A DNA stretch of 64,000 bases from positions 223,814,006 to 223,878,005 of the forward strand of contig VDFB02373365.1 of the NCBI GenBank assembly GCA_007258455.2, written 5' to 3'. This document shows, in pieces, positions 46,500-59,284 of the stretch. Under the pieces are notes generated by a model. The model searched no databases. It saw only the letters and a program-made list of their open reading frames with translations, and had not been told where the DNA came from. The position numbers and the translations under genes were made by a program. Each line of letters starts with the position of its first letter. The first letter of the stretch is position 1. The DNA comes from Sequoia sempervirens (Eukaryota; Streptophyta; Pinopsida; Cupressales; Cupressaceae).

Positions 46500-48780
46500 T
46501 AAGAAGCCTCTCTTGAATATTTATATGAATATAGGTAATAAAATGTTATTTTATAAGACTATTAGAGTGCAAATAATTTTATAGTTGTTTCAACATCATT
46601 TAATGGACATTTTCTAAGTGTAGTCAATTTATATCACCATCTCCCGGGCGGGGGCCCTAGCTCGGTTGGCTAAGTAATTCTGTTGCGGCTCTGCTGGTCA
46701 CGAGTTCTAGTCTCCCCCGTCCCGTGGTACCGGAGGGCGTGTCGCGCCAGCGCCGCCGGTCACGTTAAAAAGTTTACCAGGTGCACTGCAGTTTATAGGG
46801 GGTCGTGCTACCTGATTCCTGCAGTCTAAAAAAAAAAATAAAAAAATTATATCACCATCTCCCAAATAAAAAATTTTAAAGTAAAAAATTCTTTAAATTC
46901 TAATATATATTTATATTAAATAATGACTAGATTTCAACAAATCAATAAACTATACAAAACAAATAAAACATTCACATAACACTGCAGTGCCAACAAAACA
47001 TCTCTTCAAGTATATATGAGTATAAAGAAAAAAATATTATTTTAATAACTATAATTTAAATGCAAACACCTCCACAATTTTTTTAATAATATTTGATGGA
47101 AAATTGCTAAGTATAGTCAATCCATATCACTATTTCCAAAAACAATTTCTAATGTAAAAGTTCATTAAAGTTTAATATGTATTCATATTAAATAATATTG
47201 ATTTTCAACAAATCAATAAACTACACATAACAAACAAAATATTCACATAAAACTATAATGTCACTAAGGAGTAAGAATCTCTTCAAATATATGCATATGG
47301 GTGTAGGAAATAAAACATGCCCTACAAATACATGTAGGAGATGATGATGATGAATCATAATACACAATTAAACTCCAAATAAATTATCAAGTTGAGAATG
47401 AAATAGCTAAGATAAAAAAAAGTAGACATGTGTTGAGATAAACTTGAGAGAGATTAGGGCTTACCTTGTAATTGATATGATGTGGATTTAACTATTGCAA
47501 AATTCTGATAAAGAGGCATAAACTCAAATTTAGAATAATCACAATCAAATTCATAAGGTCATGAAAATATATGTCTTTCTATAATTTATGCCAATATTTG
47601 TTTTAACTTCATAATTAATTTTATGGCATCATTAATTTTAAATATAGTAAGCCATAAGAGGTGATTATGCACTTTTATTCACAAATCCTAACACTTTAAG
47701 CACTTAGGACTTTAAATTAGTTAATTTTTTTGTTTAAATAACCAGCATGATGAGCATAGTTCTCTATACTACATATATTTTAAGCACAAAAGATCATTTC
47801 ATTGGATAAATAATTTCATACATTATCATTGTACTTTAAATTAAGAATTTCATAAACCATAAGATATTTACAAGCCTTGAATTTTTTATTTATATCAAAT
47901 TATATCTACATATTTGTGCCTCATAGACAAATTACACTCATATCATAATGAAAGATGATAAATAGTGTCACTATAATAGCAGAAGTATAAAAAAATATAT
48001 TCATAACTAAGTCCCTCATTACACTTGAAGAACTAATCAATTAATAATCAAGATACGATACAAGTGTCAAATCTATATTACCCTTAAATACGCAAAGTAG
48101 ATTTCACCAAAATATTTAACATATAACTACATATATCAAAGTTAAATTATCAAATACTAATCACCTTTTACCATTAACCATATTTAGCATTCTTGATGTC
48201 ATCATGTAATCAATTGATGTGAAGAGAGAATATCATGGGGGCATTTTTTTACCAACCATATTAGAGCCCACACAACCCCATCGAGAATTGCCTAAACCAA
48301 GTAGGATCCTACCACTCACAAATTGGTCATGTAAAAGAACCACATAGAGATAAACTAAGGCAACCAATATAGGAGACTTCTAATGCACATGACATGTCAT
48401 CAAAACACAATATCTTGGCCAAGGATTTCAAAATGGTACAAATGTACAAGTCACATCTCCCACATGGAAAATATATACCCCTAAATATAGGTACTTCCTA
48501 CAGCGTAGTAACTCTACACAAATGTATGATACTTTATAGTGCACCAATATAGCACAATGGACAAGCCCACCAGCTGTTTAGAGATGCAACAAGTCCCTGA
48601 AAATATAAGTAGATTTAAGACCTCTCTTATTTAAAGACAAACTGATAATTTAGTTGTATGGGAGTGAGTTTCCAATGAAAGAGAAGGTATAGATCCTACA
48701 AAACTTGTACTTGCTCTCCATCACTAGCTTGGTCTTATATAGACTGGGGGCATGGGAATATAAAATAATTCTCATTCACG
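46500..48780. repeat. Dispersed repeat R1, copy C
   Basis: This copy of about 2.1 kb (without its SINE) directly follows copy B in the same orientation. It has one more of the internal sub-units of about 270 bases (46550-46990 and 47040-47270). It carries the uninterrupted CAAGTGTCAAATCT..ATTACCC site at 48061, where copy B holds the LINE. Confidence 0.8.
46646..46846 (+). mobile_element. tRNA-derived SINE, copy 1
   Basis: The element of 201 bases is flanked by a 17-base perfect duplication, TTATATCACCATCTCCC (46629-46645 and 46847-46863). The head has a tRNA-like A box, TAGCTCGGTTGGC, and a B box-like TCACGAGTTCTAGTC. The body continues with TGGTACCGGAGGGCGTG, GCCGCCGGTCACGT, GTTTACCAGGTGCACTGCAG and TTTATAGGGGG, and ends in an A-rich tail. 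It is the GC-richest of the three copies and so probably the youngest or least deaminated. It was mobilised by a LINE; transcription would be by RNA polymerase III. Confidence 0.93.
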
Positions 48781-49402
48781 TAAATCAAAACTAAATATAT
48801 AAAATATAATACATATAAAATCCTCTTAATGAATTATTTTTTTTAATTTTAATAAATCATAATTGGTGGGTATGCCTCTTTTCCAAGGAGATACCCTAGA
48901 TAGTGATATAAAAATAGCCACCCACTAAAATTAGTAATATGTGACAAAATACCAATTTATAATAGATTATATCACTTCCTAATGATAATCAAATGTTCAT
49001 ACATTTTTCTTGCAATAAAATGCCAATCATTGACCAAGTACAAGTCTATACTTAAAAAACATGGCCTCTTATTATTCTCAAGCATTCACTTTAGGTGAAT
49101 AAGATAAAATCACATTAAACTACATGTAGTATAACCTAGTAGAATTCAGTGCATAATATACTTGATGTATGTCTCCTAAAGGAAAAAGATAAATAATGAT
49201 TGGGATAATAAGTTGATTGATGACATATAATCTAAAAATCACATTGGTACATATATTATAGTATCATTATACAAATTTATAAATCACAATAATCATCATT
49301 ATGGCCTATTATACTAATACACATTTATTAACTATATAACTATAAAAGGTAAGACTAAATACTAGTTGGTTTTCTCCAATCACAAACACCAATTTTAATT
49401 TA
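48781..49402. other. AT-rich non-coding region
   Basis: I see no gene or element boundary here. Confidence 0.5.
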
Positions 49403-49669
49403 TTATGGTGCTCTAATGCAAACATTATAGTTTAATTTATCTTCATGAATAGAGAAGATGCATGATATCTTTTTGACCTTGTGATCAAATATGACCACAA
49501 TGTAGTCCCATAAGTTTATCTTATAGAAGATGCACCATAAGATATTTTATGGTGCTCTAATGCAAACATTATAGTTTAATTTATCTTCATGAATAGAGAA
49601 GATGCATGATATCTTTTTGACCTTGTGATCAAATATGACCACAATGTAGTCCCATAAGTTTATCTTATA
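49403..49669. repeat. Two perfect 123-bp copies, offset 144 bp
   Basis: Copies at 49403-49525 and 49547-49669 appear identical (TTATGGTGCTCTAATGCAAA to TTTATCTTATA), with a 21-base spacer, GAAGATGCACCATAAGATATT. The spacer repeats words of the unit (GAAGATGCA). Confidence 0.9.
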
Positions 49670-51846
49670 TATATGCTATTTGTCATAACCCAAATTTTAT
49701 TGCATTTAAATTATAATACAATAAATTGAATTATTGAGGAAATTCAATACGTTGAATGAAAATTTTGATATTTTTGAAAAGTTTGAAAGAAGTTGACCAT
49801 CGTATTTACTATGTGATCTTTTGAACTATCTTATACTTAATCATGATTGAATGTTACTGATGAATTGTGTAAGTGCAAGTGTGTGTAGTTGGAGGATAAC
49901 AGGTTGAAGGACGAGAACACGGTTGAAGTAGGAACGTTTAGCTAGATTGAACGTAAGTTCGATGGAATCTGGGTGCACACACCATAAAATGGCATGATGA
50001 CTGCATTTGAAATTCATATAGGAGATTATATTAATCTGACTTGAAATGATTCAATGATTGAAAAGGTAGACTTGTGAAATGAAATACATGTGACTTCTTA
50101 TTTAATTGTCTATCTTGATCTTGTGTTTTGAAAATTTTAAAGAAAATGAAAGCATGATTAAACACATAAATGAATGTATGTATTTCGAAAAGGCTTATAT
50201 AAAGGATAAGAAGAAAACCACTTCATTTAAACATTATTGTTTGAATAAATAAAAGTCCATTCTTATTTAAATAGTGATAAAATAGTGATATATGTACATA
50301 CAAACATATATATACAAATACAAATATATATATACATATGTATATATGTATATACACACACACATATATATAAAAACATACAAATGTGTGCAAATATATA
50401 TATATATATATATATATACTCCTTAAAAATTGAATATGGATCAAAATTATAGAATCGAAACTGCCAATTTCAAATAAAATCAAATGAGGACATAATGGTG
50501 AGTGGCTTGTATTCAAAATTAAGGCCATGTTAATTAAATTGGAATAGTGGGTCGAAAAATTAATGCCCACTATGAATGAAACGACCCCCATATCAAATGC
50601 GAATAGGTAAAGAAGGAAAATCTTCCCATTTTGAAAGGGAATCACTAGAAAAAAATTAAGTAGTGGCGATGAGTATCCAGGGGGGAAAAGAAGGCAATTG
50701 ACTCAACAATGCTGGAAATCGAAGGAAAAAGCTAAAGAAAAGCTTCATTCAAGAGGTAAATTGACTTTGTTTTACAAACATGCTTGATATTTTAATAAAC
50801 CCCATTCAAAACTTGAATTTTTCTTTCAACATGTTGATTCTTTTAGAATCAATGGTACAATATTAAATACCTTTAAGATACAAATGTAATCGGCTTATAG
50901 CTGAGTTGTTTTATGCAAGATCAATTATTTTTCCTATGCTATGACATCAAGGCCTTATCGGGTGTTCTTGCATGTTTTAATATGTGCATTTGTCATTCTA
51001 TCGACATGCTAGTTGAGCTTCGCTGAGATATGCTTGTTGTATCATTATCAACTATATTTGTCATTTATTGCATGTGAGTTATTTAGCCATTTTACGGCTA
51101 TTCAGATGAAATATGAATAGCAGAAAGCTTTGCGTTATATAAAACGATGTGAAAATTGCTAATCATTTCCCTTAGGGAGACAACTGTATTACCACCATTA
51201 TTACGACTGTTATGCTTTTTAATAACATTTGATATCTCATTTGGCTAGGCCAAATGATGGATGTCGCACCCTTTGGGTGTATAGACTTGATTAAAATCTT
51301 AGAGAAATATAAAATCATTGTTGTTGTTTATTAAGTCTGCATCGTTCACCATGAACGAAGGAGGAACAGATTTATCGTTCTAATCCTTGCATTATGTTGT
51401 ATCGATCTATAAGATCAACTAACATCATGTTATTGATCATAGGTAAAATTCTTGCATTTCAAGCTATGTATGCCATTAAAAGGCATTCATCAAAGATCAA
51501 CCATTGATATTTTTTTGTAGAATTGAATAGTCGTTCGACTGTTGGTCATTCTTTGGAACGACAAATGGCTTGAACACTTATTCTTTTCTTGTAGTCACCA
51601 ATAGTAAACACGTGTTTTCTATAACCCTAGAAATAATGAAATTGTTCCAAGACTCTCTTATGTTTATGTTGGTCTTAAAATGACAAGCATATCATTCCTT
51701 ACATTTATTGCACAAGGGTACTAGTATTGTTTAAATGTTTGAATACCAGAATGATGGAGACTCTGTTCTTTGTATGTAGTACTAGATAGCCTAAATCTGT
51801 AATGAAACATATTGGAATAGTAACTTGTAAACTTATTTAAACATTT
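49670..51846. other. Non-coding region with AT/AC microsatellite
   Basis: No gene was found. A run of alternating TA with CA interruptions lies at about 50283-50420; its open frame on the minus strand (50223-50645) is a low-complexity artefact. Confidence 0.5.
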
Positions 51847-52090
51847 TTTTTGCTACAAACAACATCGTTTTGCTATAAACAACATTTATTTTGCTACTAA
51901 CAATATCATTTTTCTATAAACAACATTTGTTTTGCTATAAACAACATCATTTTGCTACAAACAACAATTTTTTTGCTATAAACATCGTTTTTCTATAAAC
52001 AACATTTGTTCTACTACAAACATCATTTGTTTTGCTACAAAAAACATTGTGTTTGCTACAAACAACTTTGTTTTGATACAATCATCATAA
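51847..52090 (+). repeat. 20-bp minisatellite, about 12 units
   Basis: Units of about 20 bases of the form TTTTGCTACAAACAACATCG vary at several sites and in length (17-22). Confidence 0.9.
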
Positions 52091-53096
52091 CAATATGTGG
52101 AAACTGTTTAAACAAACTTGTTTTCAGTTCTTTTCACTATTTTGAATGGAAGCAATCTAATATAATGGTTTTTATTTTAGAATGTATGCACAAATTAATA
52201 ACTTAAGTTGGCACATATATGTATGCACATAGACCTTCATCTACATACATACACATACTTATGACATACCTTCTTTTGTTACTTATCTATTTATTCTTAA
52301 ATGAACACTGAATTACGTTGAATGTAATCATGTGATATGTGCTTGAAATGAATGGATAATGTATTGATCAGTTCCATTTGAATCATTTCTCTAATTTTTA
52401 TTAAGATGAGGAAATAAGTAGACTGAATTACTTTTCCATAGATACGTGTGTAAAGAATATTCTCTTGTTTGAATAGAACAACACCTAAGTAGAATAGAGC
52501 ACCTCAAGGTAGATGCTGCTAGAGGGTAGATAGTTGCTATGGAATAATTACATTGTTGAAATTTACCTTCCAGGGTGGGTGTCGAAATGGAGTTTAGAGA
52601 GTATAGGTTTTTGCTTTACCAATACCTATCATTTGTTGTTGCAACTTATTTTTTATGCTTGGCCAAGCAATTAGCCCATTATGTATGCATGGACTTTTGT
52701 GATAATGCTCTTTACCATTCCTAGCATAGATCTTGCATTTTTCTAATCATAGATAGAGATGCATGTTGATGTATGGGCACACACCAAATTCCACTTTGTA
52801 GATTGTTCTTTTGCTAAAATTTTTATGCAGGGTTGGATATTCTTCAAGTTGGAAGAATTTTGGGGAAGCGTAAGCTTCATGGTTGGGTGGTAAAGTGCTT
52901 CAACCATGTTCTCGTCCACCAATGGAGGCGAGCGTTAAGAGGAAACCTTGAATGTTTCATGATTATCATGGTCTATGATGAAACCTTGATGTAAAATTTG
53001 TATATTGTATTGATTTTGTGGCCCTATGAGCCAAGTCAACTTATATATATATAGATATTTGACTCATTTTAATTAGACATGTGTTGCTATGATTGA
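52091..53096. other. Non-coding region
   Basis: No gene was recognised. The stretch 52830-53000 is less AT-rich (GGGGAAGCGTAAGCTTC, GGAGGCGAGCG), and could be the tail of an element, but I could not support that. Confidence 0.4.
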
Positions 53097-53111
53097 AAAT
53101 AACTTCTTAGT

Positions 53112-53321
53112 AGGGGTGGTGGGCCTAGCTCGATTGGCTAAAGCATCCTATTGCAGACAAGAGGTCACAAAGTCTAGTCTCCCCATCATCCCCATGGTAC
53201 TAGAGGGCATGTCATTCTGGTGCCACCGGTCATGTGAATTTTTTTTACCAGGTGCACTATAGTTTATAGGGGGAAAGATACCCAACCGATTCATGTAGTC
53301 TAAAAAAATATATAAATAAAT
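53112..53321 (+). mobile_element. tRNA-derived SINE, copy 2
   Basis: It belongs to the same family as the copies at 46646 and 60502. It shows GGCCTAGCTCGATTGGC, AGGTCACAAAGTCTAGTC, ATGGTACTAGAGGGCATG, CCACCGGTCATGTG and TTTACCAGGTGCACTATAG, and a tail of A and TAAA. A 15-base duplication, AAATAACTTCTTAGT, flanks it (53097-53111 and 53322-53336). Many CpG sites seen in copy 1 are CA or TG here. Confidence 0.92.
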
Positions 53322-53336
53322 AAATAACTTCTTAGT

Positions 53337-55928
53337 TATGTCTTTTTAAAATTAAATATTCATAATGTCATATTGCAATAATATAATTAAATAATAATTA
53401 GAATGGGTTCTTACACTATTGGATAATTTTTATAGCTATTCATCTTGCTTGGTTAGGTGTTCATTCACATTTGTTGGATTCATGTCTTAAGAAAAGACTC
53501 ACCAAGTACTATAAAAAGTTAGAACATGTTTTTTTCTATTCATAAATGCTCATTATGATTTCACAATAGAGAAAATCCACACACACACCTACATATAATG
53601 ACTAAGGAATATAATATATAGTAGAATTGTCAAATAAAAGAGTAAAGTTGAGCCACCTAGTACACCATGTTTATATAATTCAATATTTTGGTACTTCAGT
53701 GAAACCAATTCATCAAGGTTCTTGACAAGGGTCTCCAAATGAACTAAAAAAACAACACTAAATAAGGGTTTTCAAATACTTCTTATCTAGATAGACCTTA
53801 TAATATTTAAATATTCATGAAATTTACATTCCAAAGATCATAGACTTTAGTACTAGATTGGATAATGAGTTCCATGTTCAACAACTACAATGAAAAGTCC
53901 ACTTTATTCAAAGTTATAATCTCCATGTATCAAAATAAACTAAGGCATCAAGATCTCACTAGACATAGGTGGATGAGTTATCATCAACATATCATAAATT
54001 TATCATAAAGATGATTTTATTATCAAACTAGGGGTAGGTAAATATGCCCCAAATCCCCATATAATATAGCTTGATTTACAAAATATTGGTATATATAAAC
54101 CAAAAAGAATTATTCAAGAGTGACTTGTGTGGTGGATCTATCCATATCTTTATTAATAGTGCATTTTCCTTGATCTCATTTATTTTCCTACACATAGTAT
54201 TTAGTTTCAGCAATGATAGAATATATACTATACCTTGACAACTAGGTAAGCACATTTTCATTTTCATATATGCTTAATCACAATGAATAGTCACAAATTT
54301 CTCAAATGGTATTTTACATGACATATCTCATAATATCACGATTCAAACTCATACACCAATAAAATGTGTCACTTTTAATACTATTCACTATTTTTCCATT
54401 ATGAGAAAATAAGATGCTAAAGCTTATTTTTCACACCATGAGTTTGTTCCAAATGTGTAGTGAAACATTGTTGAAGACTTTAACAATAGTTTTGTGGTCC
54501 CTTCCTACAATCTCTATCATAAAATTGTATGTTCTCCCAAACCTTTTAGCATCCATAAAACACCCAAGATTGAATTCCCAAAGCCCCATTTCGCCATTGC
54601 TTCAAATGGGCTCTTTAAAGACCATAAAAACACCACTATATATGTATCTTTAAATAGATATTCATAATGGTATATATTCCCCATCCAAAACTCTCACAAG
54701 GGATTTGATGGAGTTTTAGAGTAACAAGAAGGTTGGTTATGGATTATTTTGGTCACCACCACGACATACAAACCCTATTATGGTGGGATAGAGGTTACAT
54801 CTCCATCCCCTAGTGAATGGAAGAAACTATTAGCCCCCTATTCTATAAGGTATAACATTATTTTAAAAATATAAATACCATATTCATATAATATTCCCTT
54901 TATTATCATATTTAGCATTTAACATAGTCAATACCAATATGATATGTGCTCATAGCAATACAATATATTCTAAGAGGATTTAGTCAAAATGCAAGACTAA
55001 GATGATATATCCCTTTTTTGGGCACGTAATAAGTATCATATCTCATAAGATAAGTTTAAACATAAATAAGAATAAATTAGACATGCATTTACTCTTCTAG
55101 TACAAATTAAATAGTACAATGATTAGTATAGGGAAAAATTCAAATGCATACCACAAATTATAATAAGACATTTCAACCAACTCAAATACTTAACGCCAAT
55201 CAAAATAATTACCAAATGGATTAGATCAGTATTGGACACAAATGACTTCTTAACTGATGAATAAAAGGAGATGACACATACCATGATAACTGAGCAACAC
55301 TGATTCTAATTCATTTTCTATCTTATGCACTACTTGGGCATGATGAAATCTAATCCCACGATATTCTCTCTATTGTGAGTGTTGTGGTCTCTTACATCAC
55401 AACTCAAACATGAGATTTAATTAGTTCATATTAGCAAATCCATAAACCATTTATTATTGAATTAGAAAAATAAATCATTTGTACAGAACAAAAAATTAAA
55501 TCATTCCTAGTCAACCAAAATGTAGAACAAATTAGATAAATAAAAATTTGATTAAGAAATTAGAAAGTCAAAATCCATCTTTTCTACATATTTTTCTTGT
55601 CATAATCAAATATATAAATCTAAAATCCTTAAATTTCCTAATCCTAACAAAAATGAAAAATAATGTCAATTATTAAATAAGTAATTATTCAAGGTACTGC
55701 ATCCTTCCACCTTATAAAAGCTTCATCTTAAAGCTATTGTTTTTGAAACAAAAGTAGGAAATAAGAAAATCATTTCTTAGGCATCTTCCCAAGTTTAACT
55801 CTCTCAAAGTATTAGTCCCAATGGAGCTTGCATTATTTGAGGTAGAAATTTTGGAACAACACTTGTTGAAGTTTGAGCATTTTTAATCTAGTTCTATTAT
55901 TATAATATTAATATTTCATATCCTATAG
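53337..55928. other. AT-rich non-coding region
   Basis: No gene, repeat array or element boundary could be supported in this stretch. Confidence 0.5.
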
Positions 55929-56230
55929 CTATAATGAATCCAAATTAAGCACGTGAGTCAAATTTGTTACATAGCGTCTTAGAAGCAACACATGGAACAC
56001 ATAATGGTTCCTATCTCTAAGAGAAACATAGAGATGTACTTGGTCAACTAATATCTTTCTTGTATGCGGGTGCTCCAAATAGAAGGTATTATGAACTTGT
56101 TGTGTTACCTTGTTTCTTAACTCATTGTTGAATGGTACATATACCATGCTTCTATATCTCAAAATACCTCATATTCCAAATGATACCATTCATATTTTAG
56201 TAATTAGGAATTTTCTTTCAACCTCAAGGT
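55929..56230 (-). pseudogene. Ty3/gypsy integrase remnant with internal deletion
   Basis: On the minus strand an integrase H2C2-like segment (WYHLEYEVF, YVPFNNELRNKVTQQVHNTF, LEHPHTRKI) passes straight into a C-terminal integrase segment (VHLYVSLRDRNHYVFHVLLL, RRYVTNLTHVL), of the kind that lies near the chromodomain. The whole catalytic core is missing between them. It looks like an internally deleted copy of an element unrelated to the two Tat copies. The assignment rests on short motifs. Confidence 0.5.
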
Positions 56231-58139
56231 AGAAGGGATTACCTTTGTGACTAACATTATTATGATATGCTTATATCGCCTAAGTGTATCAAACCCCAAA
56301 TTTTATTTGTCTCTTATTTGTTAAGAAACAAGGTGAAACTAATACATTAAAATATCTTACAAGTGTATACAGTTCTAAAATAAAATTCTTTAACCAAGGA
56401 TTCCCATATGATGATTATGTGATTGCTTAAAATTAGAAAACCATATGGACATGAAATTGTTATGGAGAAGACCTTTTAGGAAAAAAATCAACATGAGGAA
56501 GAGGAAAAGTATGTATAAATCTACAAAAATGAAATAAATTCAACACAATAACACTCTCTTCACTCTAACAACACTCTGATAACACACGTGTACCTATAAA
56601 ATAAACTTATTGAAACTACTATCTCATTACCTTAATATATAGGCTCAGGGAGAGGACAAAACCATAAATAATTTACCAAAATCATGGTGTCATGCAAAAA
56701 CCCCATGTCTACCTTGGAGAGCATATTTTGATAATACTAAAGTGATAAATGACTTCACATAGATATCACATGGGCACAATCAACTAGCTCCCTAAATAGT
56801 AAATATAATCACAAAGGTATCTTTCATTCCATAACTCTCGACATCTCACATCCTTGAGTATAGCACTCCATTTTGGAGTGGTCAACTTATGTGGGTCCCA
56901 TCCATCATATAAAGATTCTCCACTCCTTAATATTAGTGCTTAGAATTGGGAAAATATATTTAGTGAGTCCAAAGTCAACCATAGCTAACACCATTGTGCT
57001 CCACCTCCTTCATGAATGTATATGGTAACTAATACCAAGATTCTCAAGAATCTTAATTACAAATTATTTTCTAATTACACCATAGGTGTCCAAGGACACT
57101 TTCCAAGAATGTTGGAGATACATAAACTATACATAGGATTGCAGGGTAAATGTCACCTTAATCCTAACATTTTCCCACTTGAAATTATGTATTGTAAATG
57201 CATCCATAGGAAAGATATACATAATTGAGAATCAAGGCGTATGGCCTTCCTACACAAACAGAACTCATACATGCTCACTGACCCTTTTTAATACTTTTTT
57301 ATTTGTAGATAGTTTGTGGTTATGCTTATGCTTATTTTATAATGCTTAATATATGACACTTATAAATATTTTTTGTTTGTGCTTGTAGTATTTTAGGTGG
57401 AGCATAAGGAAGTGTGTACCAAGAAGTGACATCCATAGCCTTATATGGATTTTTAATGAGTGTGAAATATATTTAGTTTTATGTTGATTTCTTATTATGC
57501 TTTGACATGCATCCTCATTGTACTCTTCATGCAATTTAAAGTGAGGGGAAAATATAGTGGTAAAAATTGTCTATGCCTTGCACTTATATGCTTTATTCTT
57601 GGCTTACTTTGAATTTATTATCCTTTATGCAATAATATGTATAAATGTCATGATTTTTTCTTTAAAATGGAACATAACCTAAAGCTTACTTGATCCCATT
57701 TGCATTGATTCCTAGGGATTGGTTTCAACTCTCATTTTTTAAATTTTTTTGTCAAGGTTCAAATATGCAAATTGTGTGACTTAACAAGATTGATTGGACA
57801 ATTTGGGGAAATGAACCTTAAAATAAAATTCAAAATTTAAGCCTACTCTCTTCTATTTGTTTAGCTATTATATTTAAACTCAAAGAATAAAAAATTTCAC
57901 TTTCCACCTTTGGAATTGTATTTAATGACTAACCCTAATTCATTTGAACATCTAAGATATCAAGCATATAAAAGAATAACTACTCATAATTCATGAGGCA
58001 TAAAATTATTTTCATTTGACATCAACAATTTATCAATATTATAGGGTATACTATATGACAATTTATTATTTTCAATATTTTACAAAGTTTTTAAATATCA
58101 TATCCTTTTTTCAAAAACCAAATAAAAGGCTACTTGTTT
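56231..58139. other. AT-rich non-coding region
   Basis: I see nothing that can be supported as a gene or element. Confidence 0.5.
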
Positions 58140-58572
58140 AGGGAGATTTCAAAGTTTAGGAATAAAAGTTGTTGCTTGACACCTACCAGTGAGCTATCAA
58201 ATATTAGGGATCAGACATGCTACTTGACTCATGCCAAAAATTTGTCAAGCATTGGGGTTCAGGGTTGCTTCTGGACACATGCCAAGGACCTGTTAAAGGT
58301 TGGGGATTGGGGTTGTTGCCTGACGCATGCCAAGGATCTAATAGAGGTTGGGGATCAAGGTTGTGGCCTAATGCATGCTAAGGACTTGTTAGAGGTTGAG
58401 GATCGAGGTTGTTGCTTGATGCATGCCAAGGAGTTATCAGAGCTCAGGGATTGGTTGTTTCTCGATGCATGCCAAGGAGCTATCAAAGTTTGAGGAATGA
58501 GGTTTCTACTTGAAACATGCTAAAGAGCTATTGGAGGTCGGGGATTGAGGTTGCAACTCAACACACACCAAG
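58140..58572 (+). repeat. 48-bp tandem repeat with 16-residue coding potential
   Basis: There are about nine units of 48 bases, each carrying GCATGCCAAGGA-like and GAGGTTGGGGATC-like blocks. Units 2 to 6 stay in one open frame (58134-58493) and read as a 16-residue motif, for example GCCLTHAKDLIEVGDQ, with Cys, His, Ala-Lys-(D/E)-L and a closing Asp well kept. Unit 7 has lost a base and shifts the frame. No promoter, partner domain or signal peptide was seen, so this may be a plain minisatellite. Confidence 0.85.
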
Positions 58573-59284
58573 TCAAAAGGAAGGAGAAACTCTAAAATTC
58601 TAATGAGAAAGTCCATAAGGCCTATAAGGTTGCTCTGTGATGTAGCATGTAGAATTCAAATTTGGGCCTTGGCGCCATTCTAGGTCTAGGTCAACTAGTT
58701 TGATATTTTGGGTTGGTAGCATATAAAACTAGGAAAACATTTTAATTATAATGATCCATGTTATGTTGTTGTATCTTCTGGGCACTTTGAGTTCAAGTGA
58801 TCTTATGTCGACAAAAACCCATAAGAGACTATGATTAGTGGATGAAAACCCATTGACTGTTGGAATTAGAGGATGAAAACCCTTTAGTTCTTGAGGGTGT
58901 TCCCACTCAGGGAGTGCATTGGAGCTTTAAGTTTATAGCATAATTTGGTCTTTTTGTGAGTGCATCGTTTGTTACAGATTTGTGTTTCTTATTGTTGTTG
59001 TAATGATTCTCATAACAATCCTTTCATTATAGAGATATGATCATAATCGATATAAATTATTTTAGGATTTTTCATTTTATGCAAGTTCATGTGTTGACTA
59101 GCTAGTTGATTTATGCTACTTAAATATGATTAATTTTCGTTGTTTGGAAATGGTTGGGTTAAGATTGTTGTTTATATTTCAAATTTGGTGAGGTTATTTT
59201 TTTGCAAATATGCCATTTTTATTAAAAAATTGGGAAGGGACATTACATTAAATTAGTATCCTAAGATTTTGACAAAAGGAAAAA
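58573..59284. other. Non-coding region
   Basis: No gene was found. GATGAAAACCC occurs twice near 58850-58880, which may be part of a decayed retrotransposon leader. Confidence 0.4.

Noticed and set aside
46646..46720. Possible functional tRNA gene
   Set aside because: The A and B boxes are there, but no cloverleaf closes, and the tRNA-like part continues into a SINE body with an A tail and a target duplication.
50223..50645. 140-codon minus-strand frame with repeated YI and VY
   Set aside because: It is a translation of the TA/CA microsatellite.
51847..52206. Short frame with repeated Cys-Tyr-Lys
   Set aside because: It is produced by the 20-base minisatellite; the unit length is not a multiple of three, so the frame is not kept.
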